Source: Nisaea denitrificans DSM 18348 | Lineage (GTDB): Bacteria > Pseudomonadota > Alphaproteobacteria > Thalassobaculales > Thalassobaculaceae | Length of the DNA: 64,000 bases | Direction: 5' to 3' | Assembly: GCF_000426505.1 (NCBI RefSeq) | Contig: NZ_AUFM01000011.1 | Coordinates: 620,001 to 684,000, forward strand | Part shown: positions 18,892 through 29,127 of the stretch, piece after piece | Layout: every line of letters begins with the position of its first letter | Position numbering within the stretch: position 1 is the first letter of the stretch | Translations under genes and position numbers: made by a program | The notes under the pieces: generated by a model | Database searches by the model: none | What the model saw: the letters and a program-made list of their open reading frames with translations, nothing else | Told to the model about the DNA's origin: nothing

Positions 18892-20169
18892 ATGAGCAAA
18901 TCCGGCGGAAGCACGAACGGTGGTGATTCGAAGAACACCTTGTACTGCTCGTTCTGCGGCAAGAGTCAGCACGAGGTCCGCAAACTGATCGCGGGCCCGA
19001 CGGTCTTTATCTGCGACGAGTGCGTCGAACTCTGCATGGACATCATCCGTGAAGAGCACAAGACAACGCTTGTGAAGTCGCGCGACGGGGTTCCGACCCC
19101 CCGCGACATCATGGATGTGCTGGACGATTATGTAATCGGTCAGCCCTACGCGAAGCGGATTCTGTCTGTAGCGGTGCATAACCACTACAAACGTCTGTCG
19201 CACTCCAGCAAGAACAACGATGTAGAGTTGGCGAAATCCAACATCCTGCTGGTTGGTCCGACCGGTTGCGGCAAGACGCTGCTGGCCCAGACCCTGGCCC
19301 GGATCATCGATGTTCCCTTCACCATGGCGGACGCGACGACTCTGACCGAGGCCGGTTATGTCGGCGAGGATGTCGAGAACATCATTCTGAAGCTGTTGCA
19401 GGCGGCCGACTACAATGTCGAGCGGGCGCAGCGTGGCATCGTCTATATCGACGAGGTCGATAAGATCAGCCGGAAATCCGACAATCCGTCAATTACCCGC
19501 GATGTGTCGGGTGAGGGCGTGCAGCAGGCCCTGCTTAAGATCATGGAAGGCACCGTTGCCTCCGTGCCGCCGCAGGGCGGGCGTAAACATCCACAGCAGG
19601 AATTCCTCCAGGTCGACACGACGAACATCCTGTTCATCTGTGGCGGTGCCTTTGCCGGTCTCGAGAAAATCATCTCGAACCGCTCACAGGGCTCCTCCAT
19701 CGGTTTCGGGGCCGACGTGAAGGATCCGGACGATCGTCGCACCGGTGAGGTGCTGCGCGAAGTCGAGCCTGAGGATCTGCTGAAATTCGGTCTTATCCCG
19801 GAATTCGTTGGCCGCCTGCCGGTCGTCGCGACGCTGGAAGACCTTGATAACGAAGCACTGGTCGAGATTCTGACGAAACCCAAGAACGCTCTGGTCAAGC
19901 AGTACCAGCGGCTGTTCGAGATGGAGAACGTCAATCTGGAGTTCCGCGAGGAGGCCCTGAAGGCAATCGCCGACAAGGCCATCGAACGGAAGACCGGCGC
20001 GCGTGGTCTGCGGTCCATCATGGAAGGCATTCTGCTCGATCCGATGTTTGATTTGCCGGGCATGGAAGATGTTGAGGAAATCATCATCAACGGCGAGACG
20101 GTCGAGAATGGCGCTCCGCCGATCATGGTGCACGGAGAGCGCCGCGAGGACGTTGGCTCCAGCGCATAA
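18892..20169 (+). CDS. clpX: ATP-dependent Clp protease ATP-binding subunit
   Basis: The 425-residue AAA+ unfoldase has an N-terminal C4 zinc-binding domain (CSFCGK... CDECVELC), Walker A GPTGCGKT, the pore loop GYVGEDVE, Walker [10 protein letters not shown], the RKH loop (GGRKHPQQ) and the sensor 2 region GARGLRSI. It recognises tagged or folded substrates and feeds them to ClpP. The ATG at 18892 gives the family start; a GTG three codons earlier is possible. The 174-bp gap after clpP allows a separate promoter. Confidence 0.96.
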   Translation: MSKSGGSTNGGDSKNTLYCSFCGKSQHEVRKLIAGPTVFICDECVELCMDIIREEHKTTLVKSRDGVPTPRDIMDVLDDYVIGQPYAKRILSVAVHNHYKRLSHSSKNNDVELAKSNILLVGPTGCGKTLLAQTLARIIDVPFTMADATTLTEAGYVGEDVENIILKLLQAADYNVERAQRGIVYIDEVDKISRKSDNPSITRDVSGEGVQQALLKIMEGTVASVPPQGGRKHPQQEFLQVDTTNILFICGGAFAGLEKIISNRSQGSSIGFGADVKDPDDRRTGEVLREVEPEDLLKFGLIPEFVGRLPVVATLEDLDNEALVEILTKPKNALVKQYQRLFEMENVNLEFREEALKAIADKAIERKTGARGLRSIMEGILLDPMFDLPGMEDVEEIIINGETVENGAPPIMVHGERREDVGSSA

Positions 20170-20220
20170 TTCACTCCCGACTTGAACGGTGTTGGGAGAG
20201 TGCCATTTAAATAACGGTTC

Positions 20221-20253
20221 GCCGGGCGCTCTCCCCATCCCGGCAATCGTTTT
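20221..20253 (+). terminator. weak terminator-like hairpin between clpX and lon
   Basis: GCCGGG (20221-20226) pairs with CCCGGC (20239-20244) around a 12-base loop, followed by AATCGTTTTG. The stem is short and the T-run brief, so it may be part of the lon leader instead. Confidence 0.35.
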
Positions 20254-20279
20254 GTAGAGGGGAGCGAGTTGAAAGACTG

Positions 20280-22679
20280 ATGCAAGAGACAGGTACCTCA
20301 AGTTTCCCCGTCCTTCCGTTGCGCGACATCGTCGTCTTTCCGCACATGATTGTTCCGCTCTTCGTGGGCCGCGATAAATCTGTGCGTGCCCTCGAAGACG
20401 TCATGAAGGACGACAAGCAGATCCTTCTGGTTACGCAGAAAAATGCTGCGGATGACGATCCTTCACCGGCCGACATTTATACTGTCGGCACCGTTGGTAC
20501 CGTCTTGCAGCTTCTTAAATTGCCCGACGGCACGGTAAAGGTGCTGGTTGAAGGCATTCAGCGTGCGCGGATCACTGAGTTCAAGGACAACGAAGATTTC
20601 TTCGAAGCCTTTGCTGAGCCGATTGTCGACGAGGAAAGCGACGATCCGGAGCAGGAAGCGCTGTCCAGGGCCGTCGTCAGCCAGTTCGAGCAATATATCA
20701 AGCTGAACAAGAAGATTCCGCCCGAGGTTCTGGTTTCGGTCAACCAGATCGAAGATCCGGCCAAACTGACGGATACCATCGCGTCCCATTTGGCTCTGAA
20801 GATTGCCGAGAAGCAGGAACTGCTTGAAAGCGAGACGGTCATTGAGCGTCTTGAGCGGGTCTACGGCTTCATGGAAGGCGAGATCGGTGTTCTGCAGGTT
20901 GAGAAACGCATCCGGAACCGCGTCAAGCGGCAGATGGAGAAGACCCAGCGCGAGTATTATCTGAATGAGCAGATGAAGGCCATTCAGAAGGAGCTCGGCG
21001 AAACCGACGACAGCCGCGATGAACTGGTCGAGCTTGAAGAGCGGATTCGGAAGACGAAGCTCAGCAAGGAAGCGCGTGAGAAGGCAGATGCGGAGCTGAA
21101 GAAGCTGCGCAACATGAGCCAGATGTCCGCGGAAGCGACCGTTGTCCGCAACTATCTGGACTGGCTGCTTGCTATTCCGTGGAAGAAGCGCTCGCGGGTC
21201 AAGAAAGACATCAAGCATGCCCAGTCGGTTCTCGATCGGGATCATTATGGGCTTGAGAAGGTCAAGGAGCGGATCCTTGAGTATCTCGCCGTGCAGCAGC
21301 GCACTGGCAAGGTGAAGGGACCGATTCTCTGCCTCGTTGGTCCTCCGGGTGTCGGAAAGACTTCGCTCGGTAAATCCATCGCTGAATCCACGGGTCGTAA
21401 CTTTGTCCGCATGTCGCTCGGCGGTGTGCGTGACGAGGCCGAAGTGCGCGGACATCGCCGGACCTATATCGGCTCGCTTCCGGGCAAGGTCATTCAGGGG
21501 ATGAAGAAGGCAAAGTTTTCAAACCCGCTGTTCCTGCTCGATGAAATCGACAAGCTCGGTAATGATTATCGGGGCGACCCGTCTTCGGCATTGCTCGAAG
21601 TGCTCGACCCGGAGCAGAACACGACCTTCCAGGACCATTATCTGGAAGTCGATTACGATCTTTCGGACGTGATGTTCGTTACGACCGCGAACACGCTGCG
21701 TATGCCGCAACCGCTTCTCGATCGGATGGAGATCATCCGTATCTCCGGCTACACCGAGGACGAGAAGGTGGAGATCTGCAAACGCCATCTGATCAACAAG
21801 CAGATCGAGCAGCACGGTCTCAAAAAAGGCGAATGGTCGATCACAGACAAAGGTCTGCTTGATCTGGTCCGCTACTACACTCGTGAGGCCGGCGTCCGCA
21901 ATCTTGAGCGCGAGCTAGCCAATCTGGCGCGCAAGGCGGTCAAGGAAATCCTCATGGACGGGGTGAAGTCGGTCGAAGTGACCCCCGAGAATTTGGAAAA
22001 GTACGCGGGCGTCCGGAAGTACCGCTACGGCGAGGTCGAGGAAAACGATCTGGTCGGTGTTACCACGGGTCTTGCCTGGACAGAGGTCGGCGGCGAGTTG
22101 CTCTCTATCGAATCGGTGACCGTACCTGGCAAGGGCAAGGTGATTTCGACCGGCAAGCTCGGCGATGTCATGCGCGAATCGATCCAGGCGGCTGAAAGCT
22201 TTGTGAAATCACGCGCTTTCATGTTCGGGATTCCTCTGAAGAGCCTTGAGAACCGGGATATCCACGTGCATGTGCCGGAAGGCGCGACGCCGAAGGATGG
22301 CCCGTCCGCAGGTGTCGGCATGGTGACCTCGATTGTATCGGTCCTGACCGGTATTCCGGTGCGCCGGGATGTCGCCATGACTGGAGAGGTCACATTGCGC
22401 GGGCGTGTCCTGCCGATTGGGGGGCTCAAGGAAAAGCTCCTGGCGGCGCTTCGTGGCGGTCTCAAGGTCGTATTGATCCCGAAGGACAACGAGAAAGACC
22501 TCGCGGAGATCCCGGATAACGTCAAGGAAGGCCTGGAGATCATTCCGGTCGCTTCAGTTGACGAGGTTCTTGCCACGGCGCTGACAAAACCTTTGGTGCC
22601 GATTGATCCGGAAGAGATTGTTATCGAGCCTGTGGCTGCAGCTGATGGCAAAAAAGAGAAGTCTCTGACAACACATTAG
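20280..22679 (+). CDS. lon: ATP-dependent protease La
   Basis: The 799-residue protein has the three Lon domains: the N-terminal substrate-binding LAN domain ([20 protein letters not shown]), the AAA+ domain with GPPGVGKTS and the LonA insert [15 protein letters not shown], and the C-terminal protease domain with the catalytic serine in [11 protein letters not shown] and lysine in [12 protein letters not shown]. It degrades misfolded and short-lived regulatory proteins. It sits 110 bp after clpX, so the window holds three major cytoplasmic protease genes in a row. A strong terminator follows. Confidence 0.97.
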   Translation: MQETGTSSFPVLPLRDIVVFPHMIVPLFVGRDKSVRALEDVMKDDKQILLVTQKNAADDDPSPADIYTVGTVGTVLQLLKLPDGTVKVLVEGIQRARITEFKDNEDFFEAFAEPIVDEESDDPEQEALSRAVVSQFEQYIKLNKKIPPEVLVSVNQIEDPAKLTDTIASHLALKIAEKQELLESETVIERLERVYGFMEGEIGVLQVEKRIRNRVKRQMEKTQREYYLNEQMKAIQKELGETDDSRDELVELEERIRKTKLSKEAREKADAELKKLRNMSQMSAEATVVRNYLDWLLAIPWKKRSRVKKDIKHAQSVLDRDHYGLEKVKERILEYLAVQQRTGKVKGPILCLVGPPGVGKTSLGKSIAESTGRNFVRMSLGGVRDEAEVRGHRRTYIGSLPGKVIQGMKKAKFSNPLFLLDEIDKLGNDYRGDPSSALLEVLDPEQNTTFQDHYLEVDYDLSDVMFVTTANTLRMPQPLLDRMEIIRISGYTEDEKVEICKRHLINKQIEQHGLKKGEWSITDKGLLDLVRYYTREAGVRNLERELANLARKAVKEILMDGVKSVEVTPENLEKYAGVRKYRYGEVEENDLVGVTTGLAWTEVGGELLSIESVTVPGKGKVISTGKLGDVMRESIQAAESFVKSRAFMFGIPLKSLENRDIHVHVPEGATPKDGPSAGVGMVTSIVSVLTGIPVRRDVAMTGEVTLRGRVLPIGGLKEKLLAALRGGLKVVLIPKDNEKDLAEIPDNVKEGLEIIPVASVDEVLATALTKPLVPIDPEEIVIEPVAAADGKKEKSLTTH

Positions 22680-22722
22680 GTTGTTCTGCCAATCGACAGG
22701 CAGAAAACAAAGAATTGAGCTT

Positions 22723-22750
22723 AACCCCGGCTTTCGAGTCGGGGTTTTCT
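22723..22750 (+). terminator. Rho-independent terminator of lon
   Basis: AACCCCGGCT pairs with AGTCGGGGTT (one G-T wobble) around a TTCG tetraloop, followed by TTCTCATTTTT. A smaller hairpin (TTCTGCC/GGCAGAA, 22684-22705) precedes it. Confidence 0.9.
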
Positions 22751-22846
22751 CATTTTTATCACTATAAATTATTCGAAAATTACCGGAATAAAATTGAGCA
22801 ATATTGATAATCCCCGCAATCCTGCGGAAATCTGCCGGTTGTTCGA

Positions 22847-22876
22847 TTGACGCCCGTGTTTTCCGCGATTTAAACT
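22847..22876 (+). promoter_or_regulatory. candidate promoter of hupB
   Basis: TTGACG at 22847-22852 and TAAACT at 22871-22876 are separated by 18 bp. The start would lie just before the leader hairpin of hupB. The region upstream (22750-22830) is clearly AT-rich compared with its neighbours. Confidence 0.5.
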
Positions 22877-22879
22877 AAC

Positions 22880-22918
22880 TCACCAATTGGGCCGGTAATC
22901 CGGCCAATTTCTGGGTGA
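22880..22918 (+). other. long imperfect hairpin in the hupB leader
   Basis: TCACC and GGGTGA form an outer stem and AATTGG(G)CCGG pairs with CCGGCCAATT around a TAAT loop, with one bulged G. The structure ends about 28 bases before the GTG start of hupB. It could act as an mRNA-stability or translation-control element, or as an operator palindrome (inference). Confidence 0.5.
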
Positions 22919-22946
22919 TTCCATCAATTGATAGGGGGGCTATAAC

Positions 22947-23219
22947 GTGAATAAAAATGAGCTCGTCGCGGCCGTTGCCGATTCCGCTGATATAACCAAA
23001 GCTGATGCGGCTTCCGCTGTCGACGCTGTCCTCGACTCCATTACCTCCGCGCTGAAATCCGGTGACGAGGTCAGGCTGGTCGGTTTCGGTACCTTCAGCG
23101 TCGCATCCCGCGCCGCCAGCGAGGGCCGCAATCCGCGGACTGGTGAAAAAATTCAAATTGCCGCGTCGAAACAGCCGAAATTCAAGGCTGGCAAGGGTCT
23201 GAAAGACGCTTTGAACTGA
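22947..23219 (+). CDS. hupB: nucleoid-associated protein HU
   Basis: The 90-residue DNA-bending protein has the complete HU fold: N-terminal helices MNKNELVAAVADSADITKAD and the beta-arm GFGTFSVASRAASEGRNPRTG with the intercalating proline in RNPRTGE. It compacts the chromosome and assists replication and recombination. The GTG start is preceded by AGGGGGG about nine bases upstream. It lies downstream of lon, as in many proteobacteria, but has its own promoter and terminator here. Confidence 0.96.
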   Translation: MNKNELVAAVADSADITKADAASAVDAVLDSITSALKSGDEVRLVGFGTFSVASRAASEGRNPRTGEKIQIAASKQPKFKAGKGLKDALN

Positions 23220-23246
23220 CGCTACGCATTTCTCTCTTTTCGCGTG

Positions 23247-23278
23247 ACGCCGTCCCTGTTAGAAGGGGCGGCGTTTTC
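23247..23278 (+). terminator. Rho-independent terminator of hupB
   Basis: ACGCCGTCCC pairs with GGGGCGGCGT (one wobble) around an eight-base loop and is followed by TTTCGTT. Confidence 0.85.
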
Positions 23279-23304
23279 GTTGGGGCTTGTCCCCGATGCG
23301 GAAC

Positions 23305-23380
23305 GGGCGCTTAGCTCAGCTGGCAGAGCATCTCGTTTACACCGAGAGGGTCGGCGGTTCGATCCCGTCAGCGCCCACCA
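23305..23380 (+). tRNA. tRNA-Val (anticodon TAC)
   Basis: Acceptor GGGCGCT pairs with AGCGCCC, D-arm TAGCTCAGCTGGCAGAGC, anticodon arm CTCGT-TTACAC-CGAG type with TAC, T-arm GGCGG TTCGATC CCGTC, encoded CCA. It starts about 30 bp after the hupB terminator. Confidence 0.96.
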
Positions 23381-23410
23381 TCCGCTCCAGACGCTAGATC
23401 TGCCCGAACG

Positions 23411-23818
23411 CTAGATGTATCGCCCTTGTACGATGGCATAACGATACATCGCATGCAGGTCGGCCCTGGTTTTGGGGCTCACTCGATTCTCCGAAATTTC
23501 TTTCGAATAGTCGCGAATGTCCCGTTTGGTCTCCACAGAGACTCGCGGGCTGGCCAACAAAATCTCAAACATCTGCTTGGGCGAGGCCTGTGTAGGGTCC
23601 GGCGGCGCGCTGCTCGCGGGCTCGGCAGTGAGGTCGTCGCTCTGGGTATCGCGTACCTTCAGGAACTTCCTGGGCAGCAGGAGATCGTTCCAGACCAGCC
23701 CGTACTGGTTCAGGATGTTGCTTATGGCATCGACCGCGTTCAGCACCTCTCCGTCGTTCTCGCTGGCCAGCATGGCGATGAGCTTCGTGAGTCGGCCATA
23801 ATCGCGTTCGGTCATCAT
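23411..23818 (-). CDS. conserved hypothetical protein
   Basis: I do not recognise a characterised family for this 135-residue soluble protein. The N-terminus RLTKLIAMLASENDGEVLNA followed by ISNILNQYGLVWNDLL is a helical module seen in many uncharacterised alphaproteobacterial proteins. A Ser/Pro-rich linker (about 68-82) leads to a basic helical C-terminus with KRDIRDYSKEISENR and ending AIVQGRYI. There is no signal peptide or membrane helix. The gene stands alone between tRNA-Val and tRNA-Asp on the opposite strand. The frame, codon use and homologous feel support a real gene. Confidence 0.75.
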   Translation of the reverse strand: MMTERDYGRLTKLIAMLASENDGEVLNAVDAISNILNQYGLVWNDLLLPRKFLKVRDTQSDDLTAEPASSAPPDPTQASPKQMFEILLASPRVSVETKRDIRDYSKEISENRVSPKTRADLHAMYRYAIVQGRYI

Positions 23819-23975
23819 CGGGCAGGGATCCTGTTCTGGTCCGTTGGTCTTGTTTTTGTAACTTAAGCTTGGATGTCGGTCGGGGAAAACAAAGAATTTT
23901 CTGCGGAAAACCGGACTATTCCGGCGGTTACGCGCGGTCGACCCAAAAAAGTGTCATTTTTCCAATCCATCGTGC

Positions 23976-24004
23976 TTGACACTCCATGGGGGCCCACGTA
24001 AATA
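23976..24004 (+). promoter_or_regulatory. promoter of tRNA-Asp
   Basis: A perfect TTGACA (23976-23981), a 17-bp spacer and TAAATA (23999-24004) lie about 55 bp before the tRNA. The rest of the 240-bp gap (23819-24058) shows no gene. Confidence 0.6.
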
Positions 24005-24058
24005 AGCGCCTCCTCGTCGGGGGCGCCGCCAAACGGACGGCACCGCGGCCCAGAAAAC

Positions 24059-24135
<77 letters not shown>

Positions 24136-24357
24136 TTTATCTTTAGTTAAATCAATTCTGAAATTGTATACGGCCCGGTCATCGACCGAGGCCGTAAGAT
24201 GCGTTCAAGCGCCGGAATTTAAAGAATTCTTTCGGTCTTTCTGTGGCGACACAGGCTTTTCTTGGACGCGCTATGGAACTATAGTGCGCCCGGTAACAAG
24301 GCGTGGGTGTATCCTAGGATCACTTCAATGCGCCGGGCATGAGAGAGAGCTGACGAT

Positions 24358-24723
24358 ATGAGCGATATCCTCCGGGAATATTTGCCTATTCTGATTTTCC
24401 TCGCTGTTGCGATCGGGCTCTGCCTCGCAATGGTGATCGGATCTCTGTTGGTCGTGAAGCAGCGGCCTGATTCGGAAAAGGTTTCGGCCTACGAGTGTGG
24501 CTTCGAAGCGTTCAACGATTCCAGAGGCCAGTTTGACGTCCGGTTCTATCTTGTTGCCATCCTTTTCATCATCTTTGACCTGGAAGTGGCCTTCCTGTTT
24601 CCTTGGGCGATCTCGCTCGGCGGGATTGGGCTCTTTGGCTTCTGGTCGATGATCATCTTCCTCAGCGTATTGACGATCGGATTCGTCTACGAATGGCGCA
24701 AAGGGGCGTTGGAATGGGAGTGA
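24358..24723 (+). CDS. nuoA: NADH-quinone oxidoreductase subunit A
   Basis: This 121-residue membrane subunit of complex I has three transmembrane helices and the family signature [19 protein letters not shown] with the conserved cysteine, then [26 protein letters not shown]. It lies at the junction of the quinone site and the proton-pumping arm. It is the first gene of a 14-gene nuo operon (24.4-38.8 kb) in the canonical A-N order with no inserted gene. GAGAGAG precedes the ATG. Confidence 0.97.
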   Translation: MSDILREYLPILIFLAVAIGLCLAMVIGSLLVVKQRPDSEKVSAYECGFEAFNDSRGQFDVRFYLVAILFIIFDLEVAFLFPWAISLGGIGLFGFWSMIIFLSVLTIGFVYEWRKGALEWE

Positions 24724-25271
24724 GACCCGTTATGCAGGCTTCGCAGGATCTTCGCCCGCTTCCGCCAGGTGCCGATCAGGACGCTATCCTGAAGGCTGTC
24801 GGCGACGAGCTGAATGAAAAGGGCTTTGTCGTCGCTCAGGCTGATAAGCTCTTCAATTGGGCCCGCGGCGGCTCGCTCTGGCCGATGACCTTTGGTCTTG
24901 CCTGTTGTGCCGTCGAGATGATGCATTCGGCCGCCAGCCGATATGACCTTGACCGGTTCGGCATGGTGTTCCGGCCGAGCCCGCGGCAGTCCGACGTGAT
25001 GATTGTTGCTGGTACGCTGACCAACAAGATGGCCCCGGCCCTGCGCAAGGTTTACGACCAGATGGCCGAGCCGCGCTGGGTGCTCTCCATGGGCTCCTGT
25101 GCCAATGGCGGCGGCTACTATCACTATTCCTATTCAGTGGTCCGCGGCTGCGACCGTGTCGTGCCGGTTGATGTCTATGTGCCTGGCTGCCCGCCGACGG
25201 CAGAGGCGCTTCTTTACGGGCTTCTACAGCTTCAGAAGAAGATCAAACGCACTTCGACGATCGCCCGCTAA
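24714..25271 (+). CDS. nuoB: NADH-quinone oxidoreductase subunit B
   Basis: This 185-residue peripheral subunit carries cluster N2, the terminal [4Fe-4S] centre. Ligands are the adjacent cysteines in [11 protein letters not shown], the cysteine in [10 protein letters not shown] and that in [11 protein letters not shown]. The start at 24714 overlaps the end of nuoA by ten bases and has AGGGG upstream; an in-frame ATG at 24732 is the alternative and would leave no overlap. Confidence 0.96.
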   Translation: MGVRPVMQASQDLRPLPPGADQDAILKAVGDELNEKGFVVAQADKLFNWARGGSLWPMTFGLACCAVEMMHSAASRYDLDRFGMVFRPSPRQSDVMIVAGTLTNKMAPALRKVYDQMAEPRWVLSMGSCANGGGYYHYSYSVVRGCDRVVPVDVYVPGCPPTAEALLYGLLQLQKKIKRTSTIAR

Positions 25272-25311
25272 TACGGGTCCGGACCAACGCCAGGCAGAGG
25301 CAGACGACAGC

Positions 25312-25944
25312 ATGGCAGCACCGACACAAATGCAGAGAGAGCTGGCGGACTATCTGTCCGGCCAGCTCGACACCGAGCTTGTCGAGACCGGTTTTATTCT
25401 CGACGAACTCGTGATCCGCACCCGGCCGCAATATATCCTGAAGGTGCTTACCTTCCTTCGGGATGATGCGCAGTGCCAGTTCCGGTGCCTCGTCGATCTC
25501 TGCGGTACCGATTATCCGGAGCGTGAACAGCGATTCGACGTTGTCTACAATCTTCTGAGCGTGCAACAGAACAACCGGATACGGGTCAAGGTCGCGACCG
25601 ACGAGGTGACACCAGTCCCTTCGGTCAGTGGCGTGTTCCCGTCGGCCGAGTGGTTCGAGCGCGAGGCGTGGGACATGTACGGAGTCTTCTTCTCCGATCA
25701 TCCGGACCTGCGCCGGCTACTGACGGATTATGGTTTCGAAGGTCATCCGCTGCGCAAGGACTTCCCGCTGACTGGTCATGTCGAAGTGCGTTATGACGAC
25801 GAGCAGAAGCGGGTGGTCTACGAGCCGGTGAAGCTGGTTCAGGATTTCCGCAGTTTTGATTTCCTCAGCCCTTGGGAAGGCGCGCGTTCGCTCCTGCCGG
25901 GTGACGAGAAGGCGGATGAGCAGTCCGAAGAGGGGGCTTCCTGA
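25312..25944 (+). CDS. nuoC: NADH-quinone oxidoreductase subunit C
   Basis: The 210-residue 30-kDa subunit ends with the family signature [20 protein letters not shown] and then [15 protein letters not shown]. It is separate from NuoD, as in mitochondria and most alphaproteobacteria, and not fused as in E. coli. The ATG at 25312 is 40 bp after nuoB. Its stop overlaps the nuoD start by one base. Confidence 0.96.
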   Translation: MAAPTQMQRELADYLSGQLDTELVETGFILDELVIRTRPQYILKVLTFLRDDAQCQFRCLVDLCGTDYPEREQRFDVVYNLLSVQQNNRIRVKVATDEVTPVPSVSGVFPSAEWFEREAWDMYGVFFSDHPDLRRLLTDYGFEGHPLRKDFPLTGHVEVRYDDEQKRVVYEPVKLVQDFRSFDFLSPWEGARSLLPGDEKADEQSEEGAS

Positions 25945-27122
25945 TGGCTGAAGCGCATATCAAGCCGCTTACGCTGAATTTCGGCCCGCAGCACCCTGCC
26001 GCGCACGGTGTGCTGCGCCTGGTGCTGGAGATGGATGGCGAGATCGTCGAACGGGCTGATCCGCATATCGGTCTTCTGCATCGTGGCACCGAGAAACTGA
26101 TCGAATACAAAACCTATCTGCAGGCAGTGCCGTATTTCGACCGACTCGACTATGTCGCGCCGATGTCTCAGGAACATGCCTATGCGCTGGCGGTCGAGAA
26201 ACTGCTCGGCATCGAAGTGCCGAAACGCGGTCAGTACATCCGGGTGCTCTATGCCGAAATCTCGCGCATCCTGAACCACCTGCTGAACATCACGACCTTC
26301 GCGATCGACGTTGGCGCCATGACGCCGCTGCTCTGGGGCTTCGAAGAGCGCGAAAAGCTTATGGAGTTTTATGAGCGGGCCTGCGGCGCGCGTCTGCACG
26401 CGGCTTATTTCCGCCCGGGCGGCGTGGCCATGGATATTCCGGCTGGCCTGCTGGACGACATCATGGCCTGGACCGAGACTTTCCCGGCCCTGATGGACGA
26501 TATCGAGAGCCTGCTGACGGAAAACCGGATCTTCAAGCAGCGGACCGTGGATATCGGCATCGTCACGGCTGAAGAGGCGCAGGCGCTCGGCTTCAGCGGT
26601 CCGTGCATCCGGGCTTCGGGCATGCCGTGGGATCTGCGGAAATCGCAGCCTTATGATGTTTATAGCGAGCTCGATTTCGATATTCCGATCGGCAAGACCG
26701 GTGACTGCTACGCGCGCTATCTGGTGCGTATCAAGGAAGTCCGGGAAAGCCTGAAGATCATTCGGCAGTGCGTTGAGAAAATGCCGGACGGCCCGGTGAA
26801 AACCGAAGACCGGAAGGTTGCTCCGCCGAGCCGCGGCGAAATGAAGCACTCGATGGAAGCACTGATCCACCACTTCAAGCTTTATACTGAGGGTTATCAC
26901 GTGCCGGCTGGCGAGACCTACACAGCCGTGGAAGCGCCGAAAGGCGAATTCGCAGTGTTCCTGGTCTCCGACGGCACGAACAAACCCTATCGCTGTAAGA
27001 TCCGGGCTCCCGGATTTTCGTTCCTGTCCGCCATGGATTTCTTGTCCAAAGGGCACATGCTGGCCGACACCGTCGCCATCATTGGCTCGCTTGATATTGT
27101 GTTCGGGGAGATTGACCGGTGA
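25944..27122 (+). CDS. nuoD: NADH-quinone oxidoreductase subunit D
   Basis: The 392-residue 49-kDa subunit helps form the quinone-binding pocket. The N-terminal [21 protein letters not shown] holds the conserved histidines near the quinone headgroup, followed by [13 protein letters not shown] and YFDRLDY. The C-terminus is the normal [14 protein letters not shown]. The start overlaps the nuoC stop (TGATG), indicating translational coupling. Confidence 0.97.
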   Translation: MAEAHIKPLTLNFGPQHPAAHGVLRLVLEMDGEIVERADPHIGLLHRGTEKLIEYKTYLQAVPYFDRLDYVAPMSQEHAYALAVEKLLGIEVPKRGQYIRVLYAEISRILNHLLNITTFAIDVGAMTPLLWGFEEREKLMEFYERACGARLHAAYFRPGGVAMDIPAGLLDDIMAWTETFPALMDDIESLLTENRIFKQRTVDIGIVTAEEAQALGFSGPCIRASGMPWDLRKSQPYDVYSELDFDIPIGKTGDCYARYLVRIKEVRESLKIIRQCVEKMPDGPVKTEDRKVAPPSRGEMKHSMEALIHHFKLYTEGYHVPAGETYTAVEAPKGEFAVFLVSDGTNKPYRCKIRAPGFSFLSAMDFLSKGHMLADTVAIIGSLDIVFGEIDR

Positions 27123-27796
27123 GCGGTATCGACATCGCCGAGAACCAGCCCGAGAGCTTTGCCTTCACGCCCGAGAATATGGCGAAGGCGGATGCGATCA
27201 TTGCCAAATATCCGGAAGGCCGTCAGGCCAGCGCGGTGATGCCGTTGCTCGATCTGGCCCAGCGCCAGCACGACAACTGGATTCCGCTGGCCGCGATCGA
27301 CGTGATCTCCGAGAAACTGACAATGCCGCGCATCCGGGTTCTGGAAGTGGCGACCTTCTACACGATGTACAACCTGAAGCCGGTCGGGAAATATTTCCTG
27401 CAGGCCTGCACCACGACGCCGTGCTGGCTGCGCGGTTCCGATCAGGTGATGAAGTGCATCAAGGACAAGCTCGGTCTCGACAACCATCAGACCAGCGAAG
27501 ACGGCATGTTTACCCTGCTTGAGGTGGAATGCCTTGGCGCCTGCGCCAATGCGCCGATTCTGCAGGTAAACGACGATTTCTATGAAGACGCCAATTACGA
27601 GAACACAGCCAAGCTGCTCGACGCCCTGAAGAAGGGTGAGGTGCCGGAGCCGGGCTCGCTCAGCGGCCGGAACCATTCCGAGCCGGAGGCCGGTGCGCAG
27701 ACCCTGATGTCCTACAGGGACAATGAGGGTGCCCGGACGTATGACGCTCAGATCAGCGCCGCCCAGTCTACTGATGCTAATGCGGGAGACAAGTGA
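27119..27796 (+). CDS. nuoE: NADH-quinone oxidoreductase subunit E
   Basis: This 225-residue 24-kDa subunit binds the [2Fe-2S] cluster N1a with the cysteines in [11 protein letters not shown] and in [11 protein letters not shown]. The catalytic fold ends near residue 165; the last 60 residues form a Glu/Ser/Ala-rich low-complexity extension, longer than in E. coli. The GTG start overlaps the nuoD stop by four bases. Confidence 0.96.
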   Translation: MSGIDIAENQPESFAFTPENMAKADAIIAKYPEGRQASAVMPLLDLAQRQHDNWIPLAAIDVISEKLTMPRIRVLEVATFYTMYNLKPVGKYFLQACTTTPCWLRGSDQVMKCIKDKLGLDNHQTSEDGMFTLLEVECLGACANAPILQVNDDFYEDANYENTAKLLDALKKGEVPEPGSLSGRNHSEPEAGAQTLMSYRDNEGARTYDAQISAAQSTDANAGDK

Positions 27797-29091
27797 TGTT
27801 GAGGGACGAGGACCGCATCTTCACAAACCTCTACGGCTGGTTCGACTGGGGCCTTGAAGGCGCCCGCAAGCGCGGCGACTGGAGCACCACAAAAGAGATT
27901 CTTTCACGCAGCCCGGAAGATATCGTCGAAGACGTGAAGAATTCCGGATTGCGCGGACGCGGCGGGGCGGGCTTCCCGACCGGTGTGAAATGGTCCTTCA
28001 TGCCGAAAGAGGTGAAGGACAAGCCGCATTATCTCGTGGTCAACGCCGATGAGTCCGAGCCGGGCACCTGCAAGGACCGTGAAATTATCCGGAATGATCC
28101 GCACAAGCTGGTCGAAGGCTGCCTGATCGGCGGTTACGCCATGCGGGCGACTGCGGCTTTCATCTATATCCGTGGCGAGTTCTATAATGAGGCGATGCGC
28201 CTTCAGGCAGCGATCGACCAGGCCTACGAAGCGGGTCTGATCGGCAAGAACGCCTGCGGTTCCGGCTACGATTTCGACGTCATCCTGCATCGCGGTGCCG
28301 GCGCCTATATCTGTGGCGAGGAAACCGCTCTTCTGGAGAGCCTCGAAGGCAAGAAGGGCCAGCCGCGGCTGAAGCCGCCGTTCCCGGCTGGTGTCGGCCT
28401 TTATGGCAGCCCTACAACGGTCAACAATGTTGAAAGCATTGCGGTTGTTCCGGAAATCCTGCGGCGCGGCTATCAGTGGTTTGCGGATCTTGGCCGACCG
28501 AAGAATTCCGGCACCAAGCTGTTTTGCATCTCGGGCCATGTTGAAAATCCGTGCAATGTCGAAGAAGAAATGGGCATTCCGCTCCGTGAGCTTCTTGAGA
28601 AGCATTGCGGCGGTGTGATCGGCGGCTGGGACAACCTGCTGGCCGTGATCCCAGGTGGCTCCTCCGTGCCGATGATGCCGAAGTCGGTTTGCGACGACGT
28701 GCTGATGGATTTCGATTCGCTCCGCGAAGTAGGCGCCGGTCTCGGTACCGCCGCCGTCATCGTGATGAACAAGCAGACAGACATCGTCCGGGCCATTGCG
28801 CGCCTTTCATACTTCTACAAGCATGAGAGCTGTGGCCAGTGCACGCCGTGCCGTGAAGGCACCGGCTGGATGTACCGGGTCATGGACCGGCTCTGCCGGG
28901 GCGAGGCAGAGGTCGAGGAAATCGACGCGCTTTATGAAGTTACCAAGCAGATCGAAGGTCATACGATCTGTGCGCTGGGCGATGCTGCTGCATGGCCGAT
29001 CCAGGGTCTTCTCCGGCACTTCCGGCCGGAAGTTGAACGCCGGATTGAAGCTCGCAAGGCCGGCCAGCCGGTATTGGAGGCAGCGGAATGA
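27796..29091 (+). CDS. nuoF: NADH-quinone oxidoreductase subunit F
   Basis: This 431-residue 51-kDa subunit is where NADH is oxidised. The sequence shows the nucleotide-binding [16 protein letters not shown], the FMN-binding [15 protein letters not shown] and the N3 cluster ligands in [16 protein letters not shown] with a further cysteine in [13 protein letters not shown]. The ATG at 27796 overlaps the nuoE stop by one base and has GGGAG seven bases upstream; a GTG one codon earlier is possible. Confidence 0.97.
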   Translation: MLRDEDRIFTNLYGWFDWGLEGARKRGDWSTTKEILSRSPEDIVEDVKNSGLRGRGGAGFPTGVKWSFMPKEVKDKPHYLVVNADESEPGTCKDREIIRNDPHKLVEGCLIGGYAMRATAAFIYIRGEFYNEAMRLQAAIDQAYEAGLIGKNACGSGYDFDVILHRGAGAYICGEETALLESLEGKKGQPRLKPPFPAGVGLYGSPTTVNNVESIAVVPEILRRGYQWFADLGRPKNSGTKLFCISGHVENPCNVEEEMGIPLRELLEKHCGGVIGGWDNLLAVIPGGSSVPMMPKSVCDDVLMDFDSLREVGAGLGTAAVIVMNKQTDIVRAIARLSYFYKHESCGQCTPCREGTGWMYRVMDRLCRGEAEVEEIDALYEVTKQIEGHTICALGDAAAWPIQGLLRHFRPEVERRIEARKAGQPVLEAAE

Positions 29092-29127
29092 TGTGCCCGA
29101 CGGGAACGTGCTTGCGGGGAGATCGCA

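Noticed and set aside
25839-27056. 405-codon open frame opposite nuoD
   Set aside because: Antisense shadow of a well-conserved complex I gene, no motifs or ribosome-binding site.
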